From Chrysomallon squamiferum (taxonomy: Eukaryota; Mollusca; Gastropoda; Neomphalida; Peltospiridae), in contig CM022672.1 of assembly GCA_012295275.1 (NCBI GenBank), positions 22,001,628-22,065,627 on the forward strand: DNA of 64,000 nt. Reading direction: 5' to 3'. A program made the position numbers and the translations under genes. Positions 15,145 through 29,232 of the stretch are shown piece after piece. The notes under the pieces were generated by a model. It made no database searches. It was not told where the DNA came from and saw nothing but the letters and a program-made list of their open reading frames with translations. Each line of letters opens with the position of its first letter. Within the stretch, counting starts at the first letter, position 1.

Positions 15145-18100
15145 AATAAACAAATAAAAAGAATTGTTATAAAAATAAATAAATAATTAAATTTGTTTTT
15201 CATCATATCCACCATATCTGTTAATGTCTGTATGAACCTGTCTGAGCATTTCATTTTAATAACATTAACAAAACAAAATTAAAATCTATCTTTTTTTTTC
15301 TGTGTCATAATTTATATTATTTTTTTTTTTTTTTCTCTGTCTTTCTTTTTATAAAAGAAATCTTTTATAATACTGTTATAAATTATATATATAAAACATG
15401 TTTCTTGTTTTCTTTCTGAACAAAGTATTTTTAAAAAAATCATAAATATAGAGATAATGAAGTAATGTAAAATTGATTGGTCATTAAATAAAACTACTTT
15501 CCAAATATTGCTACTCATATACCAGGAGAGGTAGTTTGGTGACTACTTATTAAACTGTAATAAAACAAAAACACCCATTCCAATGTCTGTATTAATAGGT
15601 CATATCTAAAAGGCAAATCTAATTGTTGTTGGTCCTCTCCAATGTTGGTTGCTACAAACACAAACCCATTCTGAGTATCCACTCACCCAAAATCTGCATA
15701 ACTGAATACACAAAACAGAAAACAGAAATAAACAATAAATAAAACAAAGAGATAACAATATACAACAATACACATATAAGGGATTGTAATGTTTTGTTTA
15801 CAAATAATATAGAACTATTTCTAAGGAGCAGGATTAATAAAAAAATTGTGATAAATTATGTTAATATATAGTTTAATCTTTATTTTTAAAATATGTTTTT
15901 GGAATAATTGAAAAATATTCACTCTTATTTTTAGCTTCTTGACGAATTTTGGTTAATTATTTTAGTGAAAGTGAAAGTAGTATTAATATTAAACATACAT
16001 ACTGAAAAAAATCAATAATAATAATAAAACTAAAAATAATGGTTGAAATTAATAATGAAAACAATAATTAGTTTAAATTATTCCTTTATTCAGTTTTTTT
16101 TTTGTTGTTGTTGGGTTTTTTTGTTTTTATTTTTTTTGTTTTTGATGATTCATTTAATGTACAAAACTTTACAATCTGATTAACACAGTAGCAGCACAAC
16201 AGAGCCAACACACAGATATACACAAAGCATAAATTAAATAACATGCAATATCAACAAAATCATTAACATACTTCGCACATAAAAATAGATATACCGATAA
16301 ACTGGTTATCATGCATTAATAGTAAATAGTAAGATGTTTTCATCATCTTCTTATCAAGATATCTCTAACACCTTATGAATTTTATTATACAAACATACAT
16401 ACATACATACATACAGACATTGTATGTCTGTATGTATATCTTTATGCATGTATGTATATATATATATGTATATGTATATATTATCAGTCATAATCCATGC
16501 AAGAAATGCAGAAGTATAAAAATAATGTATACTTGGTATTTATTGGGATTATATCTTAGAAAGACTCAGACCAAGAAATAAATTCTTCTTTTCCACTAGC
16601 ATCACCAGTTTACAATACAACATGAACAGTTCACAGCAGACAGCATGGCAAATAATTTTAAAAAGTGGGTTTTCAAATTTAGTTTGAGACATATTTACAA
16701 TAATTAGGTTCTCAAAAGCATAAAGAAATTAAAGGAAAAACTGATAAAATAACTAAATTGTGGATCTTTGTATTAGACTGTCTTATGCAAGTTCTGTGTA
16801 TGTATTTAAATATATAAACAATAATGATATAATTTTGAATAATGATTTAATTTTGAAGTTATAATCTGCATTCATGGTTGGTTTCTAAAGGATCATTTAA
16901 ATAATTATACAGAACATTGTCCAAATAAATGTTCATTATGGACAAGATTTATTATAACTTTGCATTAGAATAAATTTCTGAGGATTTTGGATATGTATAT
17001 ACATATAGCAGATAGTGTATAATAGTTTAGTGCAACATCATTCTACATGCAAAGGTTCGAACCTGCCTCCAGCAGTGAACACTAAAATCCTAATAAAACA
17101 AAACACATGTATAAAACAGAGAAAAACAAAACACATATAAAACAGAAAAACAAAACACATATATAAAACAGAGAAAAACAAAACACATATATAAAACAGA
17201 GAAAAACAAAACACATATATAAAACAGAGAAAAACAAAACACATATATAAAACAGAGAAAAACAAAACACATGTATAAAACAGAGAAAAACAAAACACAT
17301 ATAAAACAGAGAAAAACAAAACACATATATAAAACACAGAAAAACAAAACACATATATAAAACACAGAAAAACAAACCATATATCTATAAAAAAAAAAAA
17401 AAAAACAGTAAAAAAATAAGAAGAAATAACAAAGCAACATGAATACTGAAAAAATAAATTATAAAAAAAAAAAAAAAGAAAAAAGTCACCAGTATTATTA
17501 CTATAATCAAAAAAATATATATATATTTTTTAAAGTATTGCTATTAGTCTTGCATAATTGAATCAGTGATTGGAAATGGAAGTATCTACTTACTCTTTCT
17601 CAAATCTAGATGTTTGATTGATTGTGTTTTATTTTATTTTATTTTTTTTTTTTTTTTGTTCAGTAAACACAATAAAACATAAGAGAACTGTATAGACAAA
17701 ATATTTTATATCTTTCACTAGAAACAGAAATATCTACATTAGACTAAAAAAAAAATCATTTTCATTCTGAAATCACTGTGTCTCAACATTTAACGTACAT
17801 GCAGTGCTACAGCAAGATAAACAATTATCTAGGGAAAAATAATGTTATTATTATTGTAAAAAAAAAAACCAGTTACAATATTTAATGCTTTTTCTATGAA
17901 ATAATAATAGTTACAGAACAACTCACCTGAATGCAAATGCCACAAGGGCACATATTACAACAGTGGCATCTAGAATGTTCCAGAGATCACGGCAGTAAGA
18001 ACCAGGATGTAAAACTACGCCTAAATCTATCACCTGTAAACACATAATTCAGTAGTTTTTATTGCAGTGAGATTGTAAAGATACTGATGGTATCAATGTT

Positions 18101-18264
18101 TTTGCTGTATATGTTACGTATTAAAAGAAGTCAAATATACATTAGTTGATTTGCTTGAAAAAAAAAATATATATATATATATTGGTTGCCGGGTTACTAA
18201 AATGAATTATTATGTGGTAGTTTGTTTGTTTGTTTGTTTGTTTTTAATGTTCCTTTTTATTTTA

Positions 18265-18296
<32 letters not shown>

Positions 18297-19170
18297 TTTA
18301 ATTTCAGATTAAAATTGTTTTTTATGTTTTTCAATAACAATAATAATTATTATAATTATAAAAACAACAAAACAAAAATAATGTGAGGCAGATAAATTAA
18401 TTCTATATTTCAGTGACATTAAATTTCATAAAAAAAAAAAAAAAAAAAAATAATATGTCTATGAGATAACCAATGTCTGGTTTAATTATCTACATTAATT
18501 GTTCATGTTTTTTGTCTCTCTTTTTTTTTATATATTAAAATATATTAAAGCATAACTTGGAAATATGCAGAATATATTTAGATTATTCTGACATATCACC
18601 AAATTACCCTTTAATATTTCATCTGTATCACTTTAAGAAAGAAAACTATATTAAAACATGACTTGGAAATATGCAGAATACATTTTGTTTATTCTGACAT
18701 ATCACCGAAGGTACACTTTATTATTTCATCTGCAACACCTTGAGAAACAAAACAAAAATATATAAAGACATAACCTGGAAATATACAGAATACTTTAGAC
18801 CATTATAACACATTATAACAGAGTAAATATTTAGGCTGCACCACCTTCTAAGGATTAGGAGATGATAACAGTTCATTGTTTTTACCTTAAGGATCATTTC
18901 TATAGTGAAAACGCCAGTGAAGACGAAGTCAAAGTAGTTGAGTATCTTGTTGCGGAAGGAGTCCTCCCTGACAGGGTCCTCAGCAGCCAGGGCCACACTG
19001 CTAGCACATATGACAATCATGATGAACAGATCGAAGTACCGCAAGTTTACAACAAAGTGACAAAAACGTCTAATTCTGAAAGTCAGAACAAATTACAAAT
19101 AAATAAAACCTATAAAAGCAGTTTAACATTATTTTTTTATTTCTCCTTCTTCTTCTTCTTCTTCTTATTA

Positions 19171-19230
<60 letters not shown>

Positions 19231-19900
19231 CATGTATTATTATTTCTAAAATTACTACAGTAAGTGAAATTTTGTTTATTATTATTTATTTTTTGCTGTT
19301 ATTGTTATTATTATTATTATTATTATTATTAACATTTTGATACTTAAAATAAAACTAATGTTCTCATCATTAACCAAAACATATTAGCATTTTCTTTTCT
19401 AATATCTAAAGAGAATAAAGATGGCCTTTGTCTCAAAAATTTCTTAAACAAACTAAAAAAACATAAATAAATAATTTAAAAAATAATAATAACATAATGA
19501 TTTGTACATGCTAACAATAAATTTATTGTGTACTGGAATACTGATAAGATAATCAGAATGTTAAAAAAACAACACTTACGGGTTGGTTGGACCGAAGACA
19601 AACATGGAACTGTAAGGCAACATGGGTTTGGGATTTCCAAAGGCATTGCTTTCTACTTTGGGTCTGGCTTCTAGTGTGCTGCTACTTGTTACGCTTACTG
19701 TAAATACAAAAACACAGTTAAATGTCGTTGTACAAACAAAATTAACTGTTTGTATTTAATTGTGCACATTTTCTGTACTAAGTTTGAGTGCTGCTAGTAA
19801 TAAAGTATGATAACAAGATTCTGAGTGTCTGAAATATTTTCTTTTATTTAAATGTGCATAATTTTGCAAAAAGTTTTTATTATAATCATTACTGTTTTTT

Positions 19901-19943
<43 letters not shown>

Positions 19944-21156
19944 TAAAAAAACAGTAGTAATAATAATTTGATTAAAAAGAAGAATGCCATTACCTCCTTA
20001 CATCTTCATCATTTGTTATTTTATCATAATACTTTATTTTTAGCAAAGTATGGTCATAATGAACAAAAAACTTATTAACTATACAGAATATACATTAATC
20101 ATATGTACATATCCTAAGGGTGCACTTTAAAGTCTTTCTTAAATATATACATATTATTCTATTCTTACATTTACTGTACAAATACATATAATACATTTGG
20201 TGCCTATGATTAAGAATTATAAATATTTTGTATTTTGTCATATGGTATATTAAGCAGAATTTAATGTATTATAAACAATTAAATAAAAGAAAGATAATGA
20301 ATGACAAAATGAAAAATGAAAATATTAGTAAACATTATACTCAAAATTTAAAAATATTCATTTGAAAACTTAAAATAATTTTTATAGAAGTAAAATAGAT
20401 TTGTAAAAAAAATATATATATATATATATATATATAATAATTATAATAATAAAAGTTTAAAAGTTAATTAAGTTATAGATAAAAATGTTTTGTGCTATTT
20501 TAATATTAATTTTTTTTTTTTAAATGTACACCATTGTTTATTTCAAAATGATAATAAAAGTGAATTATTTTAAATGTTGAAAAATTAAGTATAAGGAAAT
20601 ATATATTTTGTTAAAATGCATGCTGTTAAAGACAAATACATTTTAATAAATGAAAATAAAAAAAAAAAGGAAAATATTAAAATAAAAGATAGAAATGATT
20701 AGTTCAGTTTCAGAAAATTAAATTGTAAATCAGAACTATTTTAAGATCAGATAAAAGTACAAGAATAAAAAAGTTTTATTTTATTCATATAATCAAGAGA
20801 AAATTAAAATTGTCTATTTGATACTTAAATTATTTTTGAATGAAATATACTCTTATTTTTTAATTTTATTTTATTTTTTTTTTTTGCATTTTTATTTCAT
20901 TTTAAATTTTAATTGTTTTTTACTTTTTTACTGAAATATATATATCATCTTTTTTTTTACCTGCTTGTTTTTTATTTTTAAATTTTACAATAACTGTGTT
21001 TATTTCTTTTCTAAAATATATTTTCTGTTTATCCTTTTAAATTTAATTTTTATTTTTATTTTATCCATATCTATTTTTTGTTTCATAATATCTTATTATT
21101 TTTTTATTATTATTATTATTATTTAAATTTCTAAATGTTTTTCTTATTATTATTAA

Positions 21157-21202
<46 letters not shown>

Positions 21203-22460
21203 TAAATTTCTAAATGTTTTTCCTTCTTTTTTTTTCTACATTTTATTTCTATAATTTCTATTTCTGTTTGACTAATAATTCTGAACCTTAGAAATTAATG
21301 TCCATATACAACACCCAGTTTTTAAATTAATTAATATAACATTAATCTACTATAACGTTCATGCTTTTTACACAGGAAAAACTAATGTATGTACTTAAAT
21401 GAAGTTGTACGTATGTATACATAGTATATTTGACAAATATGCATGTATAAGAAACTACTTATAAAAGCAGTTAAAGATTTACTACAATATTTATTTCAGG
21501 GAGATTTTGTGTCAACTTAATGGGGTTTTTTTTTTTTTTTTTTTTTCCTTTTATCTTTTATCATGACATTTAAGACTAAACCAGGTTAATCTAGTTTTAT
21601 TCCTTTCAAAACCAAGTGGTCATGGCATAATGATAAAAACTTAGCTTTTCCTGTGTAAATAAATTTTTATTTTTAATCATCTACATTCTTTATACATCCT
21701 ATAAATGATATTTAATAAAATTTATTAATTTTTCAGAACTGTTTTGAAATAAAACATATTTACATTTAAAATCAAAGTAGAAATTTGTGAATATTTTTTT
21801 TTTTATTATTACCAACTTCAAAGTAAATATTTTTCAGTGAACTTTTTGCATCCATTATTCAGCTTGTAATAACTGTTCTATTAAAATTTATGTCAAAATG
21901 TTATCTTTAAAAGAAATTTATCAATGTTGTGATTGTTAGATTTAATATGAAAGTCATGTTAAATTTAATATAGTTTGTTAGGTTTAACATACTGTATATG
22001 CATCATATTAGAATAATCATGAATTCATTTTTTTCATGACCATAATAAATAAAAAAATAAAAAATAAGAAAATAATAATCAGCTTTTTTCTTTAATCATT
22101 AATAAAAATTAAACTTTTTTTTCACCTGAAATAAATGATGAAATAATAATGTGCACAATAGACATTTTATATTCACATGACTTAATTTGAACTATTGAAT
22201 TTAACATGGACAGATGTAATTTAAATTTTTTTTTTTTTTTTTTTTTTTGTCAGATAATTTTATTAATAATCTAATCTGAGGTAGGTCAGATCACTGGAAC
22301 AGTTCTTGATATTTATATTTTATTATTTCCTGTTCCAATTAAAAAAAAACCACCATATAACTGACTGACCAAAACCTTTGGTATGCTTTTTTGTTTTCTT
22401 TTTGTTATTATTAATATTATTATTAATATCATTATTATTAATATTACTATTATTATTAAT

Positions 22461-22501
<41 letters not shown>

Positions 22502-22509
22502 TATCATCA

Positions 22510-22559
<50 letters not shown>

Positions 22560-22838
22560 GCTGTTCTGCTTTCTATAATAGTGTGCACAAAAAAAATCTG
22601 TAGCAGTTAACTGAAATATAAAATTTATTTTTCTCTTACATACAAACATTTTTTTTTAGTAATCAAATATTTTCATTCATTTATTAATTAAAGTTAAAGA
22701 CAGCATGAAATAGCTTAGTTCAGTTGGGTTTGATTTTATTTTTTATAAACATGTTATTATAATAAATTGTTAACTTAATATTAAGTGCAGTGCCATTGTA
22801 CTTTATAACAAATATTTAAAAAAAGAAATACACTGATG

Positions 22839-22900
<62 letters not shown>

Positions 22901-24400
22901 GTAATTATAATACTATTAATAAAAATAATAATAAAGATATTATGAAGGATTAAAAATCCCATCACCAAACCATGCTTGACTTAGTTACCATTTCCAAAAT
23001 CATCAACCTAATATATTCATGCATAGCAAGCAAGTTATTTGTTAATTTTGTTAAACCATGAAAACTATAAATTTATATTAAAAAAAAAAATACATATTCT
23101 ATAATGTTACCTCCATGCTTAGCCTTCGTTTTTGCTGAAAGTAACAAATGTTTTGAGAGAGAGAAAGAGAGAAAAAAATTATTTAAAATTTTTCTATAAG
23201 TTTTATTTTATAGCACAGGATTTTTTTTAAGGGAAAATAAAATAAATATTTGGTGTTAAAAAAAAAAAATAATATTTAAAATGTAATGATAAACAAATAA
23301 AATCTTTAGAAAATATATTATGTTGCCAGCCATTAAAAAAAAAAAATTTTAACTTTAAGTTTAATGGAATCAGATTACTTTATTAGTAAACACTGATATT
23401 GTAATTAATTACTTGTAAATGCATTACTTATAATTAATTGAATGAATTACATTTCAGACCTTTCAATTTATTATTTTTAATCTTGATTTTTTGGTATTTT
23501 TTTAGTTTTATTTATTTAATTTAACAAATTAAGTTAATAGTTTTAACTATTTTTCCTTTTGTGGACTCAAAAAAAAATAAAGAGAAGATTTCAGATGCTT
23601 TAATTATAAAAAAGTTACTTTTGTTAATTATTATTATTATTTTACAAACACACACACAATCAATCACACACACACAGTGGAATTACATCAATATTATTCT
23701 GATTCTGGTCTGGTAGTTTGAATTGTAATCCTAATATTTATTTAATGATTTTCATTAAATGAAAACACCACCGATAAAAACATCATGTAAATATTTAATC
23801 ATTACACTGAATTCTAAAGTCTTTCTGAAAAAAGTGAAAAAAAAAAAAAAAAAAAATGAACAAATGTGGCAATTTTACAAATTCTATTTAAAAAAAAATA
23901 ATACATAAGAAAAAAATGAACAAATCTGCAGAATGCAAAAAAGAAAAGAAAATCAATGTTAAATGAAAAGTAACAGAAAAAGTACTATTTCGTGATTTTC
24001 TTTTATTCCATGTTTCTTTTTTTGCTTTATTCCATTTCTTTTTTCTTACTTAGATGGACAAAAATATGGAAAAGAAACTAACAATACTTATAATAAAAGA
24101 TCAGCTTTATTTTTTTTATTTTAATTTTAATTTTTTTTTATATCAATACTGTTGGCACTTTTTTTAATCAGAACCATTTTTAACTTTAAAAAAATGATAT
24201 TCTCATTACATTAAATTTTATTTTATTTTCATTCAGTTATTACTTTCTAAATATAATAATAAATTTCTTCTTATAAAACCCATGAGATCATCATCGTTAT
24301 TAATAATTATAAAACAAAACAAAATTAAAACAATTACTACAGCATGATTATTAGCATTAATAACGACAAAATAAAAACAAAACAACAAACAATTATTACA

Positions 24401-24438
<38 letters not shown>

Positions 24439-27400
24439 TATCATCATCATCATCGAGATTGTTGGTGTGTTTGTTCTCTATGTCCATGATTACATGTTTG
24501 TCTCGGTTGTCTTTGAGGTTGTTTTGACTCAGATTAATATCTCGACTGCTGCTACTGAAATTAATGCTGGAGTTGAACAAGGGAGCAAAAAGTCACGATG
24601 TATGAAGATGCAGTAGATACAGAAACACAGAGAACACAGCAATGACAAAATGTATAACAACAAATTTAATAATACATTTTTTTTTTTTTTTAAATTAAAA
24701 AATTTTTCTGAAGATGAAATAGATACAGAGAATCAGATAATGTAGTGATGACAAAATGTTTATCAATAAATTTAATAATAAATTGTTATTTTTTTAAAAT
24801 TTAAATATTTTTGAAGATGAAACAGATACAGAGAAACAGAATTACATTTAATTATAAATTTTTTTTTTAAATTTAAAACATTTTTGAACAAATGAAACAG
24901 CTACTGAGAAACTGAGAATACAGCAATGAGACAATGTATAACAATGTATTTCATTTAAAATATATTTGAAGATGAAACAGAGAGAAACAGAAAATACAGT
25001 AATGACAAAATGTTTAATAATAAATTTAATTATAGAATTTAAATAAAAAATTAAAGTATTTTTGATGATGCAACAGATTGAGTGAAACAGAAAATGAAAT
25101 GATGACAAAATATTTAACAGTAGCAAATGTTTTGCAACAGATAGAGAGAAGCAGAGAATATAATGATGACAAAATGTTTAACAGCAAATTTCATATTTTC
25201 TACACATTTTTAAAAATTATTTTTATAAAGAAATAGAGAATACAGCAATGACAAAATAAACAATAAATTTAAATAAAAAAAAAAATCTTTTCACTCATCT
25301 TTATTTAAAACATTTTATTATTATTAATGATTTGCATACTCCAAATTTAGCATTCAAAAAAATTATAATCATTTAATTAAACAGAATTTTTTTTTTTCCC
25401 ATGGATTACTTTTTATTTGATTTATTTTTCAGAGTTCCCAAAAACAAATTACTTATGAGATTAGATACTATTTACTAATTCCATTTTTATATGATTAAAA
25501 AAATTCCATTTTTTTTCAGTATTAAAAGAATTATAAATAAATAAATAAATCAATTTTTAAAATAGCAAAAATAACCAAGAAACAAAATACCATTCTAATA
25601 TTGATTTCAAGAGATAATTTTCAAATAAAATAACAAACAAAAAGAAAGAGCAAAAAAATAAAAAAATAAACTTACTAATTAAAATTCCCAGTTTTGCAGT
25701 CTTCGTTATTCTGTGGTGAAGGAGGACAGATGTTTACCAGAGGGGGTCCAGCATTGGGTGCATTCAGAGAAAACTCCAGACTTGCAGCATTGTCTTTTAT
25801 TTCCTGTTCACGTCGCTGCTGCTAGATTCAAAATTACAAATATTTCTCGTTAGTCCTGAGAGCTTACAATCTAGACTTATAGAATCAAATGAGTAGACAT
25901 GTAAACTCTGTTTTGTAATGATTGAACAGGTTTTTATATGGACAGATAGATGGAAGGATAGATGGACTGAAGGTTGGATTAACAAACTGATGATCAGACA
26001 GACAGATTGCCTCGACAAATTTTGAAATCTAATTTAGACTGTTAAGTAGTTAGGAGGATGGACGGTTGGATGGAATGACATACTGATAAATAGACATACA
26101 TAGTTTTTGTAGATTTTAAAATAGATTTAGATAAATGGACAGGCAAATGGTAGGTGAATGCATGGTTGGATGGATGGATGGTTAGATAAGATGGATAAGA
26201 TCAGATACCTAAGATTGCCACATACTTATAGACAGGAAGGCTGATATTGATAATGTGTTAGACAATCAAACAGTCAAACAGACAGACAGAAAAAGACACA
26301 GATAGACAGAAAGTAGAAAGGAATAGGACTTAGCTGTTTGGAAGATCAGACTGACACAGAACAAAATTATAAAAATGCATTGCGTAAATATGTAATATAA
26401 ATATACCGCTTCTTCTTCTGCTGCTTGTTCCTCCTCTGCAGCAGTGAGCTCCTGAGCATTTGCAAGGTTGTCTACAGCAATGGCCAAGAATACATTCAGC
26501 AAGGTATCTTAGTATGTTAAGGATTATTACTTTAGTAATACATTGCTGGACATTAATTCATTATATTGGCATTAGTTTAAAAGTCAGAAAAGGTTCATAG
26601 TCTAATAACATATTCATTTAAATATACGTATATATAAATATATAGGGCAAGATATGATGGCTAGATACATTTTTTGGTACAGAAACATATTTATTTCAAT
26701 AAATTTACTTAAATTTAATAAAAGTTGATAGATTAAAATGGAACTTTGCTTTGATTTCCTCAGGTTATTATACATTAGTGTGTAGTTGTTGCTTTTTTTT
26801 TTTTTTTTTTCTCATTTGTTTTTGTATTACTATTTTATTATCATTATTACTCTTTTAAAATTACTGTTTTTAATATAGAGTCTGTGAATATTGTTTTGCT
26901 GTCATACTTTATTATTGACAAAGATTACTTTTAAACAACTGTTAACAAGACAGTGATATCTTCTTCTGTAGAGAAGTTAACAATGAATCAGAATGTGTGT
27001 GGAAAGGATACAGTTACCAAATAGCACCAGGACTATGAAGTAGAGACAGAATATCATGCCTCTCTCTGTGCCACCATGAGCTTTAATTCCATTGTACATG
27101 ACTTCATTCCAGTCTTCTCCTGTCAGTATCTGAAAACAATAACAATATTTTATTGTCACATTCTTTTAAAACAAACTACTTTATGTTGAACAAATACATT
27201 TATTCTGGTTATATGTTAATCAAAAATTACAATATCATTAAGTAATGAAGCATTTTTTTTCTTTTTTAATATCTGGAAGATAAAATATATTATAGATTTT
27301 TTTAATTTAAAGTTCATTATCTTTTTGTACATATCTGGATGTGTGTGTATGTATAGTATGTGTTCATGCATCTCTGTCTGTGTGTGTGTATGAATGTGTT

Positions 27401-29040
27401 TGTGGGGTATACAAGAAGATGTATGGCTGGATACATGTTATAAATTTTAATGGTATATATGCTCTATATTTAGATTGCTGATATAATATACATACATGTA
27501 GAAACATGATGGCACCTATGGTTCTTATATTCCTTGTCTTAATTTTTTTATTATTATTATTTACTATTTATCTAGTCCTTCTTATATTGTTTTAAATTTA
27601 AATAATAAAAATATTATTAAATATAAGTGACAAACCTGAAATACTGTCAGAAGTGCTATTGGAAATGTGTCAAAATGACTTGGAGGTCGACCTTCTGGAA
27701 AGTTCATTCTGAAACAAAGACATTATGATAAATCTCTTTGTCTTAGCCTACATCACAACAAAGAAGTTTTATTAATATTATTTCTTGTATGTAAATAGTT
27801 TAGGACCAGTTTAAATGAAGTTACTAATTATTCCTAATTATACCTTAGACATACATGAGATTTCACATAATATATATTTTAATTAAGTGATAAAGGTGTA
27901 CAATAGAATATACTGACACACTGATTGTCTGAAATCTTCTTTTAGAACTGATAAAATAAATATTTGGTATTTGAAGTTTATTATTTAATTTTACTAGTAA
28001 ACTGTATATTTTTTTCACAAATGTTTTAATTTTTAACTTTTATAATAACCACATTACACATTATATAAAGTTGTTTAATAAATAACTTACTCTCCTCCAA
28101 ACAACTGCATTCCAAGTAAGGCAAAGATGAGTATGAAGAGAAAGAGGAGAAACAAGAGACTAACAATAGATCTCATACTGCTAAGTAACGAGATGACCAA
28201 GTTACGTAGAGATGACCAGTATCTGAAAACAAATAAATAAATAAATAAATAAATACAGCTGTCTTTTAAAATTCATCAGCAAACAATCATATATATATAT
28301 ATTATTATTATATTATTAATTTTGTGTTCGTTTGTTTTCGTCAAAACAAAGAAAACAAAATACCATGAAATGAATATTTTCATAAACAATAGTTATTATT
28401 TTAGATGAGTCATGGGCAGGTGCATCATGCTGAATTTCACAAGGAGAATAATGTTTATTAGTAGTGTGACCTGCCTGATCATGTCTCATACAGCCCTCCT
28501 CTCCATTGCCCATGCCTGCCTTGCATTAATACTTTTATAATTACTAGTATTATCTCAGATTTATAAATACAAGAATTATCATAGATTAATATATTTTGAA
28601 ATACTACTAGTATTTTATTGCAGATTAATAAATACTAGCCTAATCACAAATTAATACTAGTATTACCTTAATACTTTTATTCCAAAATTATTATTATTTT
28701 TGTTTTAAATGTAGGATTATCATAGATTAATATTTCTGTCCATTACCTGGTTACTTTGAATATTCTAAGAAGTCTGAGAGCTCTAAGAACACTGATACCA
28801 AATGACCCTTCCTTGAACTCTGACCAGATGACCTCAATGATGCTGCCAATAACAACCTACAAAAAAAAAAAATAATTTAACTTTAAATACTAACCAGCTA
28901 CTTGAAATGTGTTTAAGATTTAAAAAAAAAAAAAAAAAAAAAACTTTAAAGTATTAATTTTTATATAATTATTGAAAATAAACTTATAAGATTCTGAAAT
29001 CAACTGATGACAGAATTGGATAAGCACTGTGGGATATGGA

Positions 29041-29075
<35 letters not shown>

Positions 29076-29201
29076 TTTTTGGATGCATAAAGTAAATATT
29101 TTAAAACATATAAGTGTTCGTTTGAGCTTCAACAAGCTTCAGGATGATAGAAAAGGTAGTAAAGAGAATATATATTTTTAAAATCCCAAATTAAAGACTC
29201 T

Positions 29202-29232
<31 letters not shown>

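Noticed and set aside
17018-17075. tRNA gene suggested by GGTTCGAACC and TAGTTTAGTG
   Set aside because: No complete cloverleaf can be drawn (no matching acceptor stem, anticodon arm unclear). A SINE remnant is more likely.
17095-17380. Regularly spaced repeats that could suggest a CRISPR array
   Set aside because: Units are directly adjacent with no unique spacers, low complexity, in a eukaryotic intron.
17038-17440. Three long overlapping minus-strand open frames rich in Phe, Cys and Leu
   Set aside because: They are translations of a 28-base minisatellite in all three frames; no start context, no homologue, inside an intron.
22313-22649. Open frames of poly-Ile, poly-Asn, poly-Asp, poly-Ser
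   Set aside because: Translations of an ATT/ATC microsatellite. The same applies to those at 7.0, 14.4, 19.2, 35.5, 52.1, 61.7 and 63.0 kb.
27013-27019. U2 donor G/GTAACT in exon e17
   Set aside because: Would replace Asn-Tyr by Asp in the invariant LFGNYTLLNVF and does not use the adjoining U12 signals.
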